Assembly: GCF_041080655.1 (NCBI RefSeq)
Contig: NZ_CP163525.1
Span: 4,030,001 to 4,094,000, forward strand
Source of the DNA: Streptomyces sp. CG4
GTDB lineage: Bacteria > Actinomycetota > Actinomycetes > Streptomycetales > Streptomycetaceae
Length of the DNA stretch: 64,000 nt
Reading direction: 5' to 3'
Shown in pieces: positions 17,786-28,018 of the stretch. The number at the start of each line of letters is the position of its first letter. The first letter of the stretch is position 1. Below the pieces are notes generated by a model. It ran no database searches, had not been told where the DNA came from, and worked only from the letters and a program-made list of their open reading frames with translations. The position numbers and the translations under genes were made by a program.

Positions 17786-19706
17786 GTGACCAGCCAGGTC
17801 AGCAGCCCAACGGAGCAGACCGACGGAACCGTCGTGGGAGAGCAGCGCACACCGGGCGGCGCGAAGGACGTGCGGCGCCTGGACCGGGTGATCATCCGGT
17901 TCGCGGGGGACTCGGGTGACGGCATGCAGCTCACCGGTGACCGGTTCACCTCGGAGACCGCGTCCTTCGGCAACGACCTCTCCACTCTTCCGAACTTCCC
18001 CGCCGAGATCCGCGCGCCCGCCGGCACCCTGCCCGGCGTCTCCAGCTTCCAGCTCCACTTCGCGGACCACGACATCCTCACCCCGGGCGACGCGCCGAAC
18101 GTGCTCGTCGCCATGAACCCGGCCGCGCTGAAGGCGAACGTCGGCGATCTGCCGCGCGGCGCCGAGATCATCGTCAACACGGACGAGTTCACCAAGCGCG
18201 CCCTGCAGAAGGTCGGCTATGCCGCCTCCCCGCTTCAGGACGGCTCGCTGGACGGCTACAACCTCCATCCGGTGCCGCTGACCACCCTCACGGTGGAGGC
18301 GCTGAAGGAATTCGACCTCTCCCGCAAGGAGGCCGAGCGCAGCAAGAACATGTTCGCGCTGGGTCTGCTGTCGTGGATGTACCACCGGCCCACCGAGGGC
18401 ACCGAGAAGTTCCTGAAGGCGAAGTTCGCGAAGAAGCCGGAGATCATGGCGGCGAACATCGCCGCGTTCCGGGCGGGCTGGAACTTCGGCGAGACGACGG
18501 AGGACTTCGCGGTCTCCTACGAGGTCGCCCCGGCCGCCCAGGCCTTCCCCGTGGGCACCTACCGCAACATCTCCGGCAACCTCGCCCTGGCCTACGGCCT
18601 GATCAGCGCCTCCCAGCAGGCGGACCTGCCGCTGTTCCTGGGCTCGTACCCGATCACGCCGGCGTCCGACATCCTGCACGAGCTGAGCCGGCACAAGAAC
18701 TTCGGCGTGCGGACCTTCCAGGCGGAGGACGAGATCGCGGGCATCGGCGCGGCCCTGGGCGCGGCGTTCGGCGGCTCGCTCGCGGTGACCACGACCTCCG
18801 GCCCGGGTGTGGCGCTGAAGAGCGAGACGATCGGTCTGGCGGTCTCCCTGGAGCTGCCGCTGCTGGTCGTCGACATCCAGCGCGGCGGCCCGTCGACCGG
18901 TCTGCCGACCAAGACCGAGCAGGCGGACCTGCTGCAGGCGATGTTCGGCCGCAACGGCGAGGCGCCGGTGCCGATCGTCGCGCCGCGGACCCCGGCCGAC
19001 TGCTTCGACGCCGCGCTGGAGGCGGCCCGGATCGCGCTGACGTACCGCACGCCGGTGATGCTGCTCTCCGACGGCTACCTGGCCAACGGCTCCGAGCCGT
19101 GGCGGATCCCGGACCTGGACGAGCTGCCGGATCTGCGCGTGCAGTTCGCCTCCGCCCCGAACCACACGCTGGGGGACGGCACCGAGGTCTTCTGGCCGTA
19201 CAAGCGGGATCCGCAGACCCTCGCCCGGCCGTGGGCGATCCCGGGCACGCCGGGTCTGGAGCACCGCATCGGCGGCATCGAGAAGCAGGACGGCACGGGC
19301 AACATCTCCTACGACCCGGCCAACCACGACTTCATGGTCCGCACCCGCCAGGCCAAGATCGACGGCATCGAGGTGGCGGACATCGAGGTCGACGACCCGC
19401 ACGGCGCGAAGACGCTGGTCCTGGGCTGGGGCTCGACCTACGGGCCGATCACAGCCGCGGTACGGCGGCTGCGCCGCGCCGGCGAGTCGATCGCCCAGGC
19501 CCATCTGCGCCACCTCAACCCGTTCCCGCGCAATCTCGGGACGGTGGTCGAGTCGTACGACAAGGTGGTGATCCCCGAGATGAACCTCGGTCAGCTCGCC
19601 ACCCTGATCCGGGCGAAGTACCTGGTCGACGCCCACTCCTACAACCAGGTCAACGGCATGCCGTTCAAGGCGGAACAGCTCGCCGCGGCACTGAAGGAGG
19701 CCATCG

Positions 19707-19714
<8 letters not shown>
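17786..19714 (+). CDS. korA: 2-oxoacid (2-oxoglutarate):ferredoxin oxidoreductase, fused gamma-alpha subunit
   Basis: Large subunit (642 residues) of the thiamine-diphosphate and Fe-S enzyme that oxidatively decarboxylates a 2-oxoacid, probably 2-oxoglutarate, to an acyl-CoA and reduces ferredoxin. Residues 30-230 form the gamma domain (VIIRFAGDSGDGMQLTGDRF, ILTPGDAPNVLVAMNPAA). Residues 250 onward are the alpha/pyrimidine-binding domain (LFLGSYPITPASDILHELSR, FQAEDEIAGIGAALGAAFGG, TTTSGPGVALKSE). The start is GTG 17786 with AAGGAGG nine bases upstream. It overlaps the beta gene by eight bases. The fused gamma-alpha layout is typical of actinobacterial KorAB. Confidence 0.93.
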
Positions 19715-20768
<1,054 letters not shown>

Positions 20769-20801
20769 GCCACCGGCCAAGTCACCGGCTGAGCCGGCGT
20801 T

Positions 20802-21230
20802 TCACGAGGCCCGGGACTGGATTTCCCGGGCCTCGTCGTGTGCCCGGCGCTTCTCGTCGTAGGCGGCGCGGGCCTGCTCCACCCGGCCCAAGCGGTCGTG
20901 TGTCCACTGGGCGAGGGAGCGCACCTGCTGCGCCGCCTCGCGGCCGAGGTCGGTGAGGGAGTAGTCGACGCGGGGCGGGATGACCGGCTTGGCGTCCCGG
21001 TGGACCAGACCGTCGCGCTCCAGGGTCTGCAGGGTCTGGGTGAGCATCTTCTCGCTGACGGTCCGCCCGCCGAAGCGGCTGACCGCCCGGCGCAGCTCAC
21101 TGAACCGGTACGGCCGCTCCAGCAGCTCGGTCAGGACGAGGACACCCCAGCGGCTGGTGACGTGCTCCAGGACGAGCCGGTACGGGCACAGCGCCTCGGC
21201 GTCCGTGGACTGCTTCTGCCTTACTCCCAT
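20802..21230 (-). CDS. HxlR-family transcriptional regulator (QorR-like)
   Basis: Winged-helix DNA-binding protein, 142 residues. It has the HxlR hallmark: a conserved cysteine near residue 15 in ALCPYRLVLEHVTSRWGVLVL, then FSELRRAVSRFGGRTVSEKMLTQTLQTLERDGLV and the wing PPRVDYSLTDLGREA. In relatives such as QorR of Corynebacterium glutamicum and YodB-type regulators the N-terminal cysteine senses quinones or oxidants. It is divergent from a QorB-like NAD(P)H reductase, the arrangement expected for autoregulation through the site between them. The C-terminal codons overlap the bidirectional terminator. Confidence 0.88.
   Translation of the reverse strand: MGVRQKQSTDAEALCPYRLVLEHVTSRWGVLVLTELLERPYRFSELRRAVSRFGGRTVSEKMLTQTLQTLERDGLVHRDAKPVIPPRVDYSLTDLGREAAQQVRSLAQWTHDRLGRVEQARAAYDEKRRAHDEAREIQSRAS
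20805..20835. terminator. Bidirectional terminator between korB and the HxlR gene
   Basis: Perfect 12-bp stem (CGAGGCCCGGGA and TCCCGGGCCTCG) with loop CTGGATT. It overlaps the last codons of the HxlR gene and lies 37 bases after the korB stop, so it serves both convergent transcripts. Confidence 0.7.
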
Positions 21231-21233
21231 GCC

Positions 21234-21258
21234 AGTACCTTACTTCAAAGTGGGTACT
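21234..21258. promoter_or_regulatory. Candidate operator between the HxlR gene and the QorB-like gene
   Basis: Near-palindrome with outer arms AGTACC and GGTACT and inner ACTT-CA-AAGT, lying four bases upstream of the regulator's ATG and about 70 bases upstream of the reductase. GTAC half-sites with AT-rich centres are common for HxlR/YtfH-type regulators, so this is the probable autoregulatory site. Confidence 0.55.
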
Positions 21259-21325
21259 TTCGCCGAGTTAGTGCACCTCCTAGGGTGAGTGTCACAAGCC
21301 ACACCCCCACCAGGAGTTCTGAACC

Positions 21326-22180
<855 letters not shown>

Positions 22181-22198
22181 CCTCTCCGAGACCCTCGC

Positions 22199-22264
22199 CG
22201 CCGGACACCCTCGCCTGTCATGACCGTATGCCGATACGCACATGACAGGCGAGGGTGTCCGGCG
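22199..22264. terminator. Perfect 24-bp inverted repeat
   Basis: Arms 22199-22222 and 22241-22264 are perfect reverse complements over 24 bases. The 18-base loop itself contains a 5-bp stem (CGTAT-GCCG-ATACG). It begins 19 bases after the reductase stop and ends 41 bases before rarD, so it can act as a very strong terminator. It is much longer and more exact than the other terminators here. Confidence 0.75.
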
Positions 22265-22305
22265 CTACCTTCGTTCTCGCATGCCTGATGTGAGAGGGAG
22301 GGGCC

Positions 22306-23325
22306 GTGGCCGGGACGTCCAAGGGTGAGCACCGAACAGGCCTGCTCAACGGCTTCGCCGCCTACGGCATGTGGGGCCTCGTGCCCCTGTTCTGGCCTCT
22401 GCTGAAGCCCGCCGGGGCGGTGGAGGTCCTCGCCCACCGCATGGTGTGGTCCCTGGCCGTCGTCGCCGTGGCCCTGCTCTTCGTCCGGCGCTGGGCCTGG
22501 GCCGGAGAGCTGCTGCGCCGGCCGCGCCGGCTCGGGCTGGTCACCGTGGCCGCCACCGTCATCACCGTGAACTGGGGCGTCTACATCTGGGCCGTGAACT
22601 CCGGCCGTGTGGTCGAGGCCTCCTTGGGGTACTTCATCAACCCGCTGGTGACCATCGCGATGGGCGTGCTGCTGCTGAAGGAGCGGCTGCGGCCCGTGCA
22701 GTGGGCGGCGGTCGCGACCGGCTTCGCCGCGGTCGTCGTACTGACCGTCGGCTACGGCCGGCCGCCGTGGATCTCGCTCGTCCTCGCCTTCTCCTTCGCC
22801 ACCTACGGCCTGGTCAAGAAGAGGGTCGGTCTGGGCGGCATCGAGTCGCTGGCCGCCGAGACCGCGATCCAGTTCCTGCCCGCGCTCGGCTATCTGCTGT
22901 GGCTCGGCGCGCACGGCGAGTCGAGCTTCCTGGACGACGGCGCCGGGCACGCGGCCCTGCTCGCCTCCACCGGGGTCGTCACCGCGCTGCCGCTGGTCTG
23001 CTTCGGCGCGGCGGCGATCCGCGTACCGCTGTCCACGCTGGGCCTGCTGCAGTATCTGACGCCCGTCTTCCAGTTCCTGCTCGGCATCCTCTACTTCCAC
23101 GAGGCCATGCCGCCCGAGCGCTGGGCCGGTTTCGCCCTGGTCTGGCTGGCACTTCTGCTCCTCACGGGCGACGCGCTGCGCTCCGCGCGCCGGGCCGCCC
23201 GCACGCTCGCCGGCGCGACCGGCACGCCTTGCACCACCAAGGCGACCGACACGGTCAGGGCCGTACGGGACGCGGAGAGCGCGACCCCCGGGCCGAAGGC
23301 GGACCCCGAGACCACGAGGCCGTAG
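22306..23325 (+). CDS. rarD: EamA-family permease RarD
   Basis: Drug/metabolite-superfamily membrane protein, 339 residues, ten hydrophobic helices. RarD family features: GFAAYGMWGLVPLFWPLLKP at the N-terminus, VEVLAHRMVWSL, NWGVYIWAVNSGRVVEASLG plus YFINPLVTIAMGVLLLKERL, and a second EamA half ending LQYLTPVFQFLLGILYFHEA. The GTG start has AGGGAGGGGCC upstream. The last 50 residues are a soluble Thr/Ala-rich tail longer than in E. coli RarD. RarD proteins are linked to chloramphenicol sensitivity in E. coli, but the transported substrate is unknown. Confidence 0.92.
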   Translation: MAGTSKGEHRTGLLNGFAAYGMWGLVPLFWPLLKPAGAVEVLAHRMVWSLAVVAVALLFVRRWAWAGELLRRPRRLGLVTVAATVITVNWGVYIWAVNSGRVVEASLGYFINPLVTIAMGVLLLKERLRPVQWAAVATGFAAVVVLTVGYGRPPWISLVLAFSFATYGLVKKRVGLGGIESLAAETAIQFLPALGYLLWLGAHGESSFLDDGAGHAALLASTGVVTALPLVCFGAAAIRVPLSTLGLLQYLTPVFQFLLGILYFHEAMPPERWAGFALVWLALLLLTGDALRSARRAARTLAGATGTPCTTKATDTVRAVRDAESATPGPKADPETTRP

Positions 23326-23423
23326 CCGCCGACCACCACCGAGATCCCGAGATCCGGAGATCCCGACGGCGGGCAACGCGGAATCAGCGCGTCCGGCGTG
23401 AGCGGCGACTATATGTGGTCACC

Positions 23424-23912
23424 ATGACCGACATGGCCGACCAGACACCCGGACCCACGCCCACCCCGCTGCACTGGAAGCTCGTCATCGACGCGGCCGA
23501 CCCGCACGCACAGGCGGACTTCTGGGCCGCCGCGCTGCACTACACGGCCGAGGACAACAGCGCCCTCGTCGAACGGCTGCTGTCCGCAGGCGCGCTGCCC
23601 GGCGCGGCCACGGTCGAGTACCACGGCCGCCCCGCCTTCCGTGACCTCATCGCCGTACGGCATCCCGACGACCCGTACGACCCGCGGACCGGCACCGGAC
23701 TGGGCCGGCGCCTGCTCTTCCAGCGCGTCCCGGAGCCGAAGACGGTCAAGAACCGGCTCCACCTGGATCTGCACGCCGGCCCGCAGCAGCGCCCGGCCGA
23801 GCTGGCCCGGCTTCAGGCGCTGGGCGCGCGGGTCGTACGCGAGGTGAAGGAAGCCGGCGGTGAGTGGCTGGTGCTGACGGACCCGGAGGGCAACGAGTTC
23901 TGCCTGCAGTGA
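23424..23912 (+). CDS. VOC (glyoxalase/dioxygenase-like) superfamily protein
   Basis: Small cytoplasmic protein, 162 residues, with a glyoxalase-like beta-alpha-beta fold. Seen directly: LHWKLVIDAADPHAQADFWAAALHY at the start, RLLFQRVPEPKTVKNRLHLDLHAG in the middle and WLVLTDPEGNEFCLQ at the end, the last being the classic VOC C-terminal motif with a metal-ligand glutamate. Such stand-alone proteins (Glyoxalase_6 type) are widespread in actinomycetes and mostly uncharacterised. It may be a detoxification or resistance enzyme. It is an independent gene between rarD and the antisense TPR gene. Confidence 0.85.
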   Translation: MTDMADQTPGPTPTPLHWKLVIDAADPHAQADFWAAALHYTAEDNSALVERLLSAGALPGAATVEYHGRPAFRDLIAVRHPDDPYDPRTGTGLGRRLLFQRVPEPKTVKNRLHLDLHAGPQQRPAELARLQALGARVVREVKEAGGEWLVLTDPEGNEFCLQ

Positions 23913-23968
23913 GTTTCGTGACGGTCGCGGTCAGGGGTGACGGTCGTGGTGACGGGTGCCGGCCGTGG

Positions 23969-25171
23969 TTACGGCTGTGCGGCGCGGGCCGCCCGGTCGG
24001 TGAGGCGGACCATGCGGGCGCGGGCGGACTCCAGGGGCCCTGCGTCGTCGGCGGCGGGACCCGGTTCGGCACTGAGGTCCGTCCACAGCTCGATCAGGTC
24101 CCGGCCCAGCCGCAAGCCCTCCTCGGGGTCGCGTACGGCACGCCACGCGGTCGCCGCGCTCTGTACGTTGCCGTAGGCGGCCTCCACGTCCCGCGCCTGC
24201 CGGCGCAGCCGGGCCAGGTCCAGGGACAGTTCGAAGGCACGGACCGGCTCACCTCCCAAGTAGGCGATGTAGGCGGCCAGTTCACGCAGGTGCAGCACCT
24301 CGGCGTGGCCGGGGCCCAGCGCGGTGGTCGCCTCGGCGACCGTACGGTCGGCGAGTTCCGCCGCCGCCTCGATCCGGCCGGCCCGCACGGCCTCGTTGAT
24401 GCGCGTCATCGCCTCGGTGAGCAACGCGGCCCCCTCCACGGTCTCGGTCACAGGCCCGTCCCCGAGCACCTCCTCGGCGACGGCATCGAAGCCTCGGGCG
24501 GGGGTGTGCGTGGAGGCCGGGGGCTCCACGAGCTCGGGCGCGACGAGAACGGAGACCGCGGGCACGGGGGCGCCTGGCTCCCGGGCGGCGGCCGGCCCGG
24601 CGACGCCCTTCGGGAAGCCGGTCGCACGGATGCCGGCCTGCGGAACACCCAGGACGGCCGGCGGAACCGGGGGCGTCGGGGCCCCCGCCATGACCGGCGG
24701 GGGACCGAACTGGCCCATCGGCGTCCGTACGGTCCCCGCAGGTACGCCCGCCGGTTCCTGCGCCGAAGCCGCACCCGTGCCCGCACCCGTGCCCGCCGCA
24801 CCTTCCGGCGAAGCCGTGCCCGCCGCGCTCGGCTCCTCCCGGGACGCGAAACCCGCCGCGCTCGGCTTCTCCTGCGGATTCACTCGTACGGGTTCCCCCG
24901 TCACCCGGCTGGAGCCGTCCGCCGAGACCTCCAGGGGGACGACGCAGCCCTCGCGGTCGTCGTGGATCGTGGCGCGTATGGGGGCGCCGAGACTGATGGC
25001 CAGGCGCTGGAGGTGGTTGAGGACGGCCTGCTGGATCTCCTCGCCCGGCGCCGCCACCACCGGCGTCCCGCCCACCGACGCGCTTCCCGCGCCGAAGACC
25101 CGGACCGGTACCACTGCCGGATGCGCCGCGGGCGGCTGCGCCCGCTTCTTCTCGAAGCTGAGTCGAGACAT
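23969..25171 (-). CDS. TPR-containing hypothetical protein
   Basis: A 400-residue cytoplasmic protein. The first 95 residues form a small domain (EEIQQAVLNHLQRLAISLGAP, IHDDREGCVVPLEVSADGSS), followed by a 130-residue Pro/Ala/Gly-rich linker. The C-terminal 190 residues are alpha-helical repeats of TPR type (LTEAMTRINEAVRAGRIEAAAELADRTVAEATTALG, HAEVLHLRELAAYIAYLGGEPVRAFELSLDLARLRRQ). Alanine and leucine spacing fits three to four TPR hairpins. The ATG start has GAGGGAAAACC upstream. It is divergent from the FMN reductase. Function is unknown; a protein-protein scaffold is the safest reading. Confidence 0.75.
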   Translation of the reverse strand: MSRLSFEKKRAQPPAAHPAVVPVRVFGAGSASVGGTPVVAAPGEEIQQAVLNHLQRLAISLGAPIRATIHDDREGCVVPLEVSADGSSRVTGEPVRVNPQEKPSAAGFASREEPSAAGTASPEGAAGTGAGTGAASAQEPAGVPAGTVRTPMGQFGPPPVMAGAPTPPVPPAVLGVPQAGIRATGFPKGVAGPAAAREPGAPVPAVSVLVAPELVEPPASTHTPARGFDAVAEEVLGDGPVTETVEGAALLTEAMTRINEAVRAGRIEAAAELADRTVAEATTALGPGHAEVLHLRELAAYIAYLGGEPVRAFELSLDLARLRRQARDVEAAYGNVQSAATAWRAVRDPEEGLRLGRDLIELWTDLSAEPGPAADDAGPLESARARMVRLTDRAARAAQP

Positions 25172-25307
25172 CGGTTTTCCCTCACTCCCCCGGCGTCACG
25201 CGATCCGGTCGTACGCGCCCTGCCCACCAGTGTGTCGGCTTGCCTCGGCTTCCGCGTCACCGCAGCGTCACAGCCTCGCACCAGCCGCACCCTGGCCAAA
25301 ATTGCTT

Positions 25308-25330
25308 GCGTGTGCATAAAATGCGCATGC
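25308..25330. promoter_or_regulatory. Imperfect palindrome in a divergent promoter region
   Basis: Ten-base arms GCGTGTGCAT and ATGCGCATGC around AAA, with 8 of 10 pairs matched, 38 bases upstream of the FMN reductase start. It sits in the most AT-rich part of the 25172-25368 gap and is a plausible operator or overlaps the -10 region. Confidence 0.35.
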
Positions 25331-25368
25331 CTTTATTCGTCGTACGGCAGTACTCATCTGGGGGACCC

Positions 25369-25956
25369 ATGAGCCGTCGCTTCCTCTTCGTCCTGGGCAG
25401 CGCACGCACCGAGGGCAACACCGAGCTGCTGGCCCGCGCGGCGGCCGAGCAGCTGCCCGGTGACGTCGAACAGCGCTGGATCCGCCTGGCCGAGCACCCG
25501 CTGCCCGACTTCACGGACCTGCGGCACGCCAGCGACCACGCACGGCCGCCGGCGGACAGCCCCGCCGGTCTGCTGCTGGACGCCACGCTCGCGGCCACGG
25601 ACATCGTGATCGCCTCTCCCCTGTACTGGTACTCGGTGTCCAGCCTCACCAAGCGCTACCTGGACTACTGGTCCGGCTGGCTGCGCACCCCCGGCCTCGA
25701 CTTCAGGGCGACCCTGTCCGGGCGCACCCTCTGGGGCATCGCCGCGCTCGCCGACAGCGAGCCGTCGGTAGCCGACCCCTACGCCGGCACGCTCAACAAC
25801 TCGGCCGCCTACATGGGGATGCGCTTCGGCGGGGTACTGCTGGGCAACGGCAGCGCACCGGGCGACATCCTGAAGGACACCGACGCGCTCACGCGCGCGA
25901 AGACGTTCTTCGCGCAGGACGCGCCCCTCGCGCGCTTCCCGCACCAGGTCGCCTGA
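25369..25956 (+). CDS. NADPH-dependent FMN reductase/flavodoxin-like NAD(P)H oxidoreductase
   Basis: Cytoplasmic flavoprotein, 195 residues. The flavodoxin-like fold is recognised by FLFVLGSARTEGNTELLARAA (FMN-phosphate loop, GSxRxxGNT), SPLYWYSVSSLTKRYLDYW (P-x-Y-W aromatic loop) and SGRTLWGIAALAD. The ATG at 25369 follows a GGGGGA ribosome site; an in-frame upstream ATG at 25327 overlaps the promoter palindrome and is unlikely. It is probably a quinone or nitro-compound reductase. It is monocistronic, convergent with the ABC permease. Confidence 0.87.
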   Translation: MSRRFLFVLGSARTEGNTELLARAAAEQLPGDVEQRWIRLAEHPLPDFTDLRHASDHARPPADSPAGLLLDATLAATDIVIASPLYWYSVSSLTKRYLDYWSGWLRTPGLDFRATLSGRTLWGIAALADSEPSVADPYAGTLNNSAAYMGMRFGGVLLGNGSAPGDILKDTDALTRAKTFFAQDAPLARFPHQVA

Positions 25957-25997
25957 GGCCGTCCCGGAGGTCTCAGCCCCGGAGGCCTCTCAGTGGG

Positions 25998-26933
25998 TCA
26001 GGCGCTGATGTCCTTCGTCGAGAAACGCGCCCAGGCCGCCGAGCCGAACACGGCCGCGTACAGCGCCTGGAGGCCGAGGTTCTTCACCAGGTCGTCCCAG
26101 TAGACGGGGTCGCGCATCAGGTCGGCGAAGGACAGCCAGTAGTGCGAGAAGAAGTACGGCTGGAGCGCGTGCAACTGAGGTATCTGGTCAAGGATCTGCA
26201 CGGTGATGAGCAGGCCGACGGTGGTGGCCATCGCCGCGATACCGCTGTTGGTGAGCGTCGACACGAACAGGCCGAGAGCCGCCAAGCCCACCAGTGAAGC
26301 GGCGACCACCAGGGCTATCAGCAGGGCCCGGCCGAGGCCCTCGGCGAAGCTGATCCGGGTGCCGGAGATGGTCGTGAGGTCGCCCAGCGGGAAGAGCAAC
26401 GCACCGACGAGAAGCGCCGATACGGCGACGACCAGGGTGGCCAGCACGCAGAAGGCCATCATGGTCGTGTACTTGGTGAGCAGCAGCCGGGTGCGGCCGG
26501 CCGGGGCGACCAGCAGATAGCGCAGGGTGCCCGCGCTCGCCTCGCCCGCTATCGCGTCGCCCGCGACGACTCCGACGGCCATCGGCAGGAAGAACGGCAG
26601 GGTCGCCGCCAGCGCCGTGAACACCAGGAACAGGCCGTTGTTGGTGATCTGCGAGATGAACGCCGGGCCCTGGCCACTGTGGTCCGCCGCCCCGCCGCCC
26701 CGCGTCTGGATCTTCACCGCGATCCCCACCAGCACCGGCACCGCGGCCAGCACCCCGAGCAGGGCGAGCGTGCGCCAGCGCCGGAGGGTCGTGACCAGCT
26801 CGCTGCGGAGCAGCCCGAACGTCCACAGCGGACTCGGCCGGCGGACGGCGGCTCCGGGAACCGACTCGGCTCCGGCGACTTTCCCGGCCCCGGGAACAGC
26901 CTCGGATCCGGCAGCCGTCTCAGCCCGCGACAT
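25998..26933 (-). CDS. ABC-2 type transporter permease
   Basis: Membrane subunit, 311 residues, with six hydrophobic segments after a 40-residue N-terminal tail: TLALLGVLAAVPVLVGIAV; LVFTALAATLPFFLPMAVGV; CVLATLVVAVSALLVGALLF; LLIALVVAASLVGLAALGLF; AAMATTVGLLITVQILDQIP; and a C-terminal one. The ABC-2 motif region VAGDAIAGEASAGTLRYLLVAPAGRTRLLLTKY is the cytoplasmic coupling element typical of NatB/BcrB-like exporters. Its start lies 14 bases inside the ATPase gene upstream. Together they form a small exporter of unknown substrate. Confidence 0.88.
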   Translation of the reverse strand: MSRAETAAGSEAVPGAGKVAGAESVPGAAVRRPSPLWTFGLLRSELVTTLRRWRTLALLGVLAAVPVLVGIAVKIQTRGGGAADHSGQGPAFISQITNNGLFLVFTALAATLPFFLPMAVGVVAGDAIAGEASAGTLRYLLVAPAGRTRLLLTKYTTMMAFCVLATLVVAVSALLVGALLFPLGDLTTISGTRISFAEGLGRALLIALVVAASLVGLAALGLFVSTLTNSGIAAMATTVGLLITVQILDQIPQLHALQPYFFSHYWLSFADLMRDPVYWDDLVKNLGLQALYAAVFGSAAWARFSTKDISA

Positions 26934-27942
26934 CGAAGCCCTCCCCCGTCAGCGCCACGAACGCGTCCTCCAGCGAGGCTCGTTCGACCGTGAAGCCCCG
27001 TACCCGTACCCCCGCCGCGACCAGGGCGGCGTTCACCTCGGCGAGGTCCCGCGCGGGCGGTTCGCCGGTGACCCGGTCGCCGTCGGCGGTGACGTCCCCG
27101 ACGCCCTGTTCCTTCAGCACCCGGGCCGCCTCGGCCGGATCCGGGGTGGTCACCGCCAGCCGGCCGCGCGCCCCGGCGGCCAGGTCGGCCACCGCGCCCT
27201 GTGTGACGAGCCGGCCCCGCGCCATGACCGCCGCATGCGTGCACACCTGCTCGATCTCGTCGAGGAGGTGGGAGGAGAGGAAGACGGTGGTGCCGTCGGC
27301 CGCCAGCTCCCGGATCAGCGTGCGGATCTCGCGCATGCCTTGCGGGTCGAGGCCGTTGGTGGGCTCGTCCAGAACGAGCAGCCGACGCGGCTGGAGCAGC
27401 GCGGCGGCGAGGCCCAGGCGCTGCTTCATACCGAGCGAGTACGCCTTCGCCTTCTTGCCCGCTGCCGCCACGAGGCCCACCCGGTCCAGGGCGGCGGCGA
27501 CGCGGACGCGGCGGGTGCGGGGGTCGGCGGTCGGGTCGGCGTCGTCGTAGCGCAGCAGGTTGTCCCGGCCGGAGAGGAAGCCGTACAGGGCTGGGCCCTC
27601 GATGAGCGCGCCGACCTGCGGCAGGACGGCACGGGCCGCCCGGGGCATCGGGCGGCCCAGCACGCGGGCCGTGCCCGCCGTCGGCTCGATCAGGCCCATC
27701 AGCATGCGGATGGTGGTGGTCTTGCCCGAGCCGTTCGGACCGAGGAAGCCGAAGACGCTGCCCGCCGGGACGGTCAGATCGAGCCCGTCGACGGCGAGCT
27801 GTCCACCGCGGTAGCGCTTGGTCAGACCACGAGCGACGATGGCCGGCTCCTGCGCCGGCCCGGGAGCCGGGGCACGCTGCTCGGCGTGCCCCGCGCCCCT
27901 CGCATCTGCCGCGTCCCGGTCCGTGGCGGACGGCTCGTCCAT
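26920..27942 (-). CDS. ABC transporter ATP-binding protein (CcmA/BcrA-like)
   Basis: Cytoplasmic ATPase, 340 residues from ATG 27942; an in-frame ATG 39 bases earlier is less well placed. Motifs in order: Walker A FGFLGPNGSGKTTTIRML, Q-loop in AVLPQVGALIEGP, signature YSLGMKQRLGLAAALL, Walker B RLLVLDEPTNGLDPQGM and H-loop TVFLSSHLLDEIEQ. The C-terminal region (VTTPDPAEAARVLKEQGV, FTVERASLEDAFVALTG) is the regulatory extension of DrrA/NatA-type exporters. It is followed by its permease. Likely exports a lipid or peptide antibiotic; the substrate is unknown. Confidence 0.92.
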   Translation of the reverse strand: MDEPSATDRDAADARGAGHAEQRAPAPGPAQEPAIVARGLTKRYRGGQLAVDGLDLTVPAGSVFGFLGPNGSGKTTTIRMLMGLIEPTAGTARVLGRPMPRAARAVLPQVGALIEGPALYGFLSGRDNLLRYDDADPTADPRTRRVRVAAALDRVGLVAAAGKKAKAYSLGMKQRLGLAAALLQPRRLLVLDEPTNGLDPQGMREIRTLIRELAADGTTVFLSSHLLDEIEQVCTHAAVMARGRLVTQGAVADLAAGARGRLAVTTPDPAEAARVLKEQGVGDVTADGDRVTGEPPARDLAEVNAALVAAGVRVRGFTVERASLEDAFVALTGEGFDVAG

Positions 27943-28018
27943 CGGCTCCCCCCTCGATTCGTCCTGCCCCCGAAGGGTCAACGTACGATCGCGTCCCGCC
28001 GTGCCCGGAAGGGGTCGG

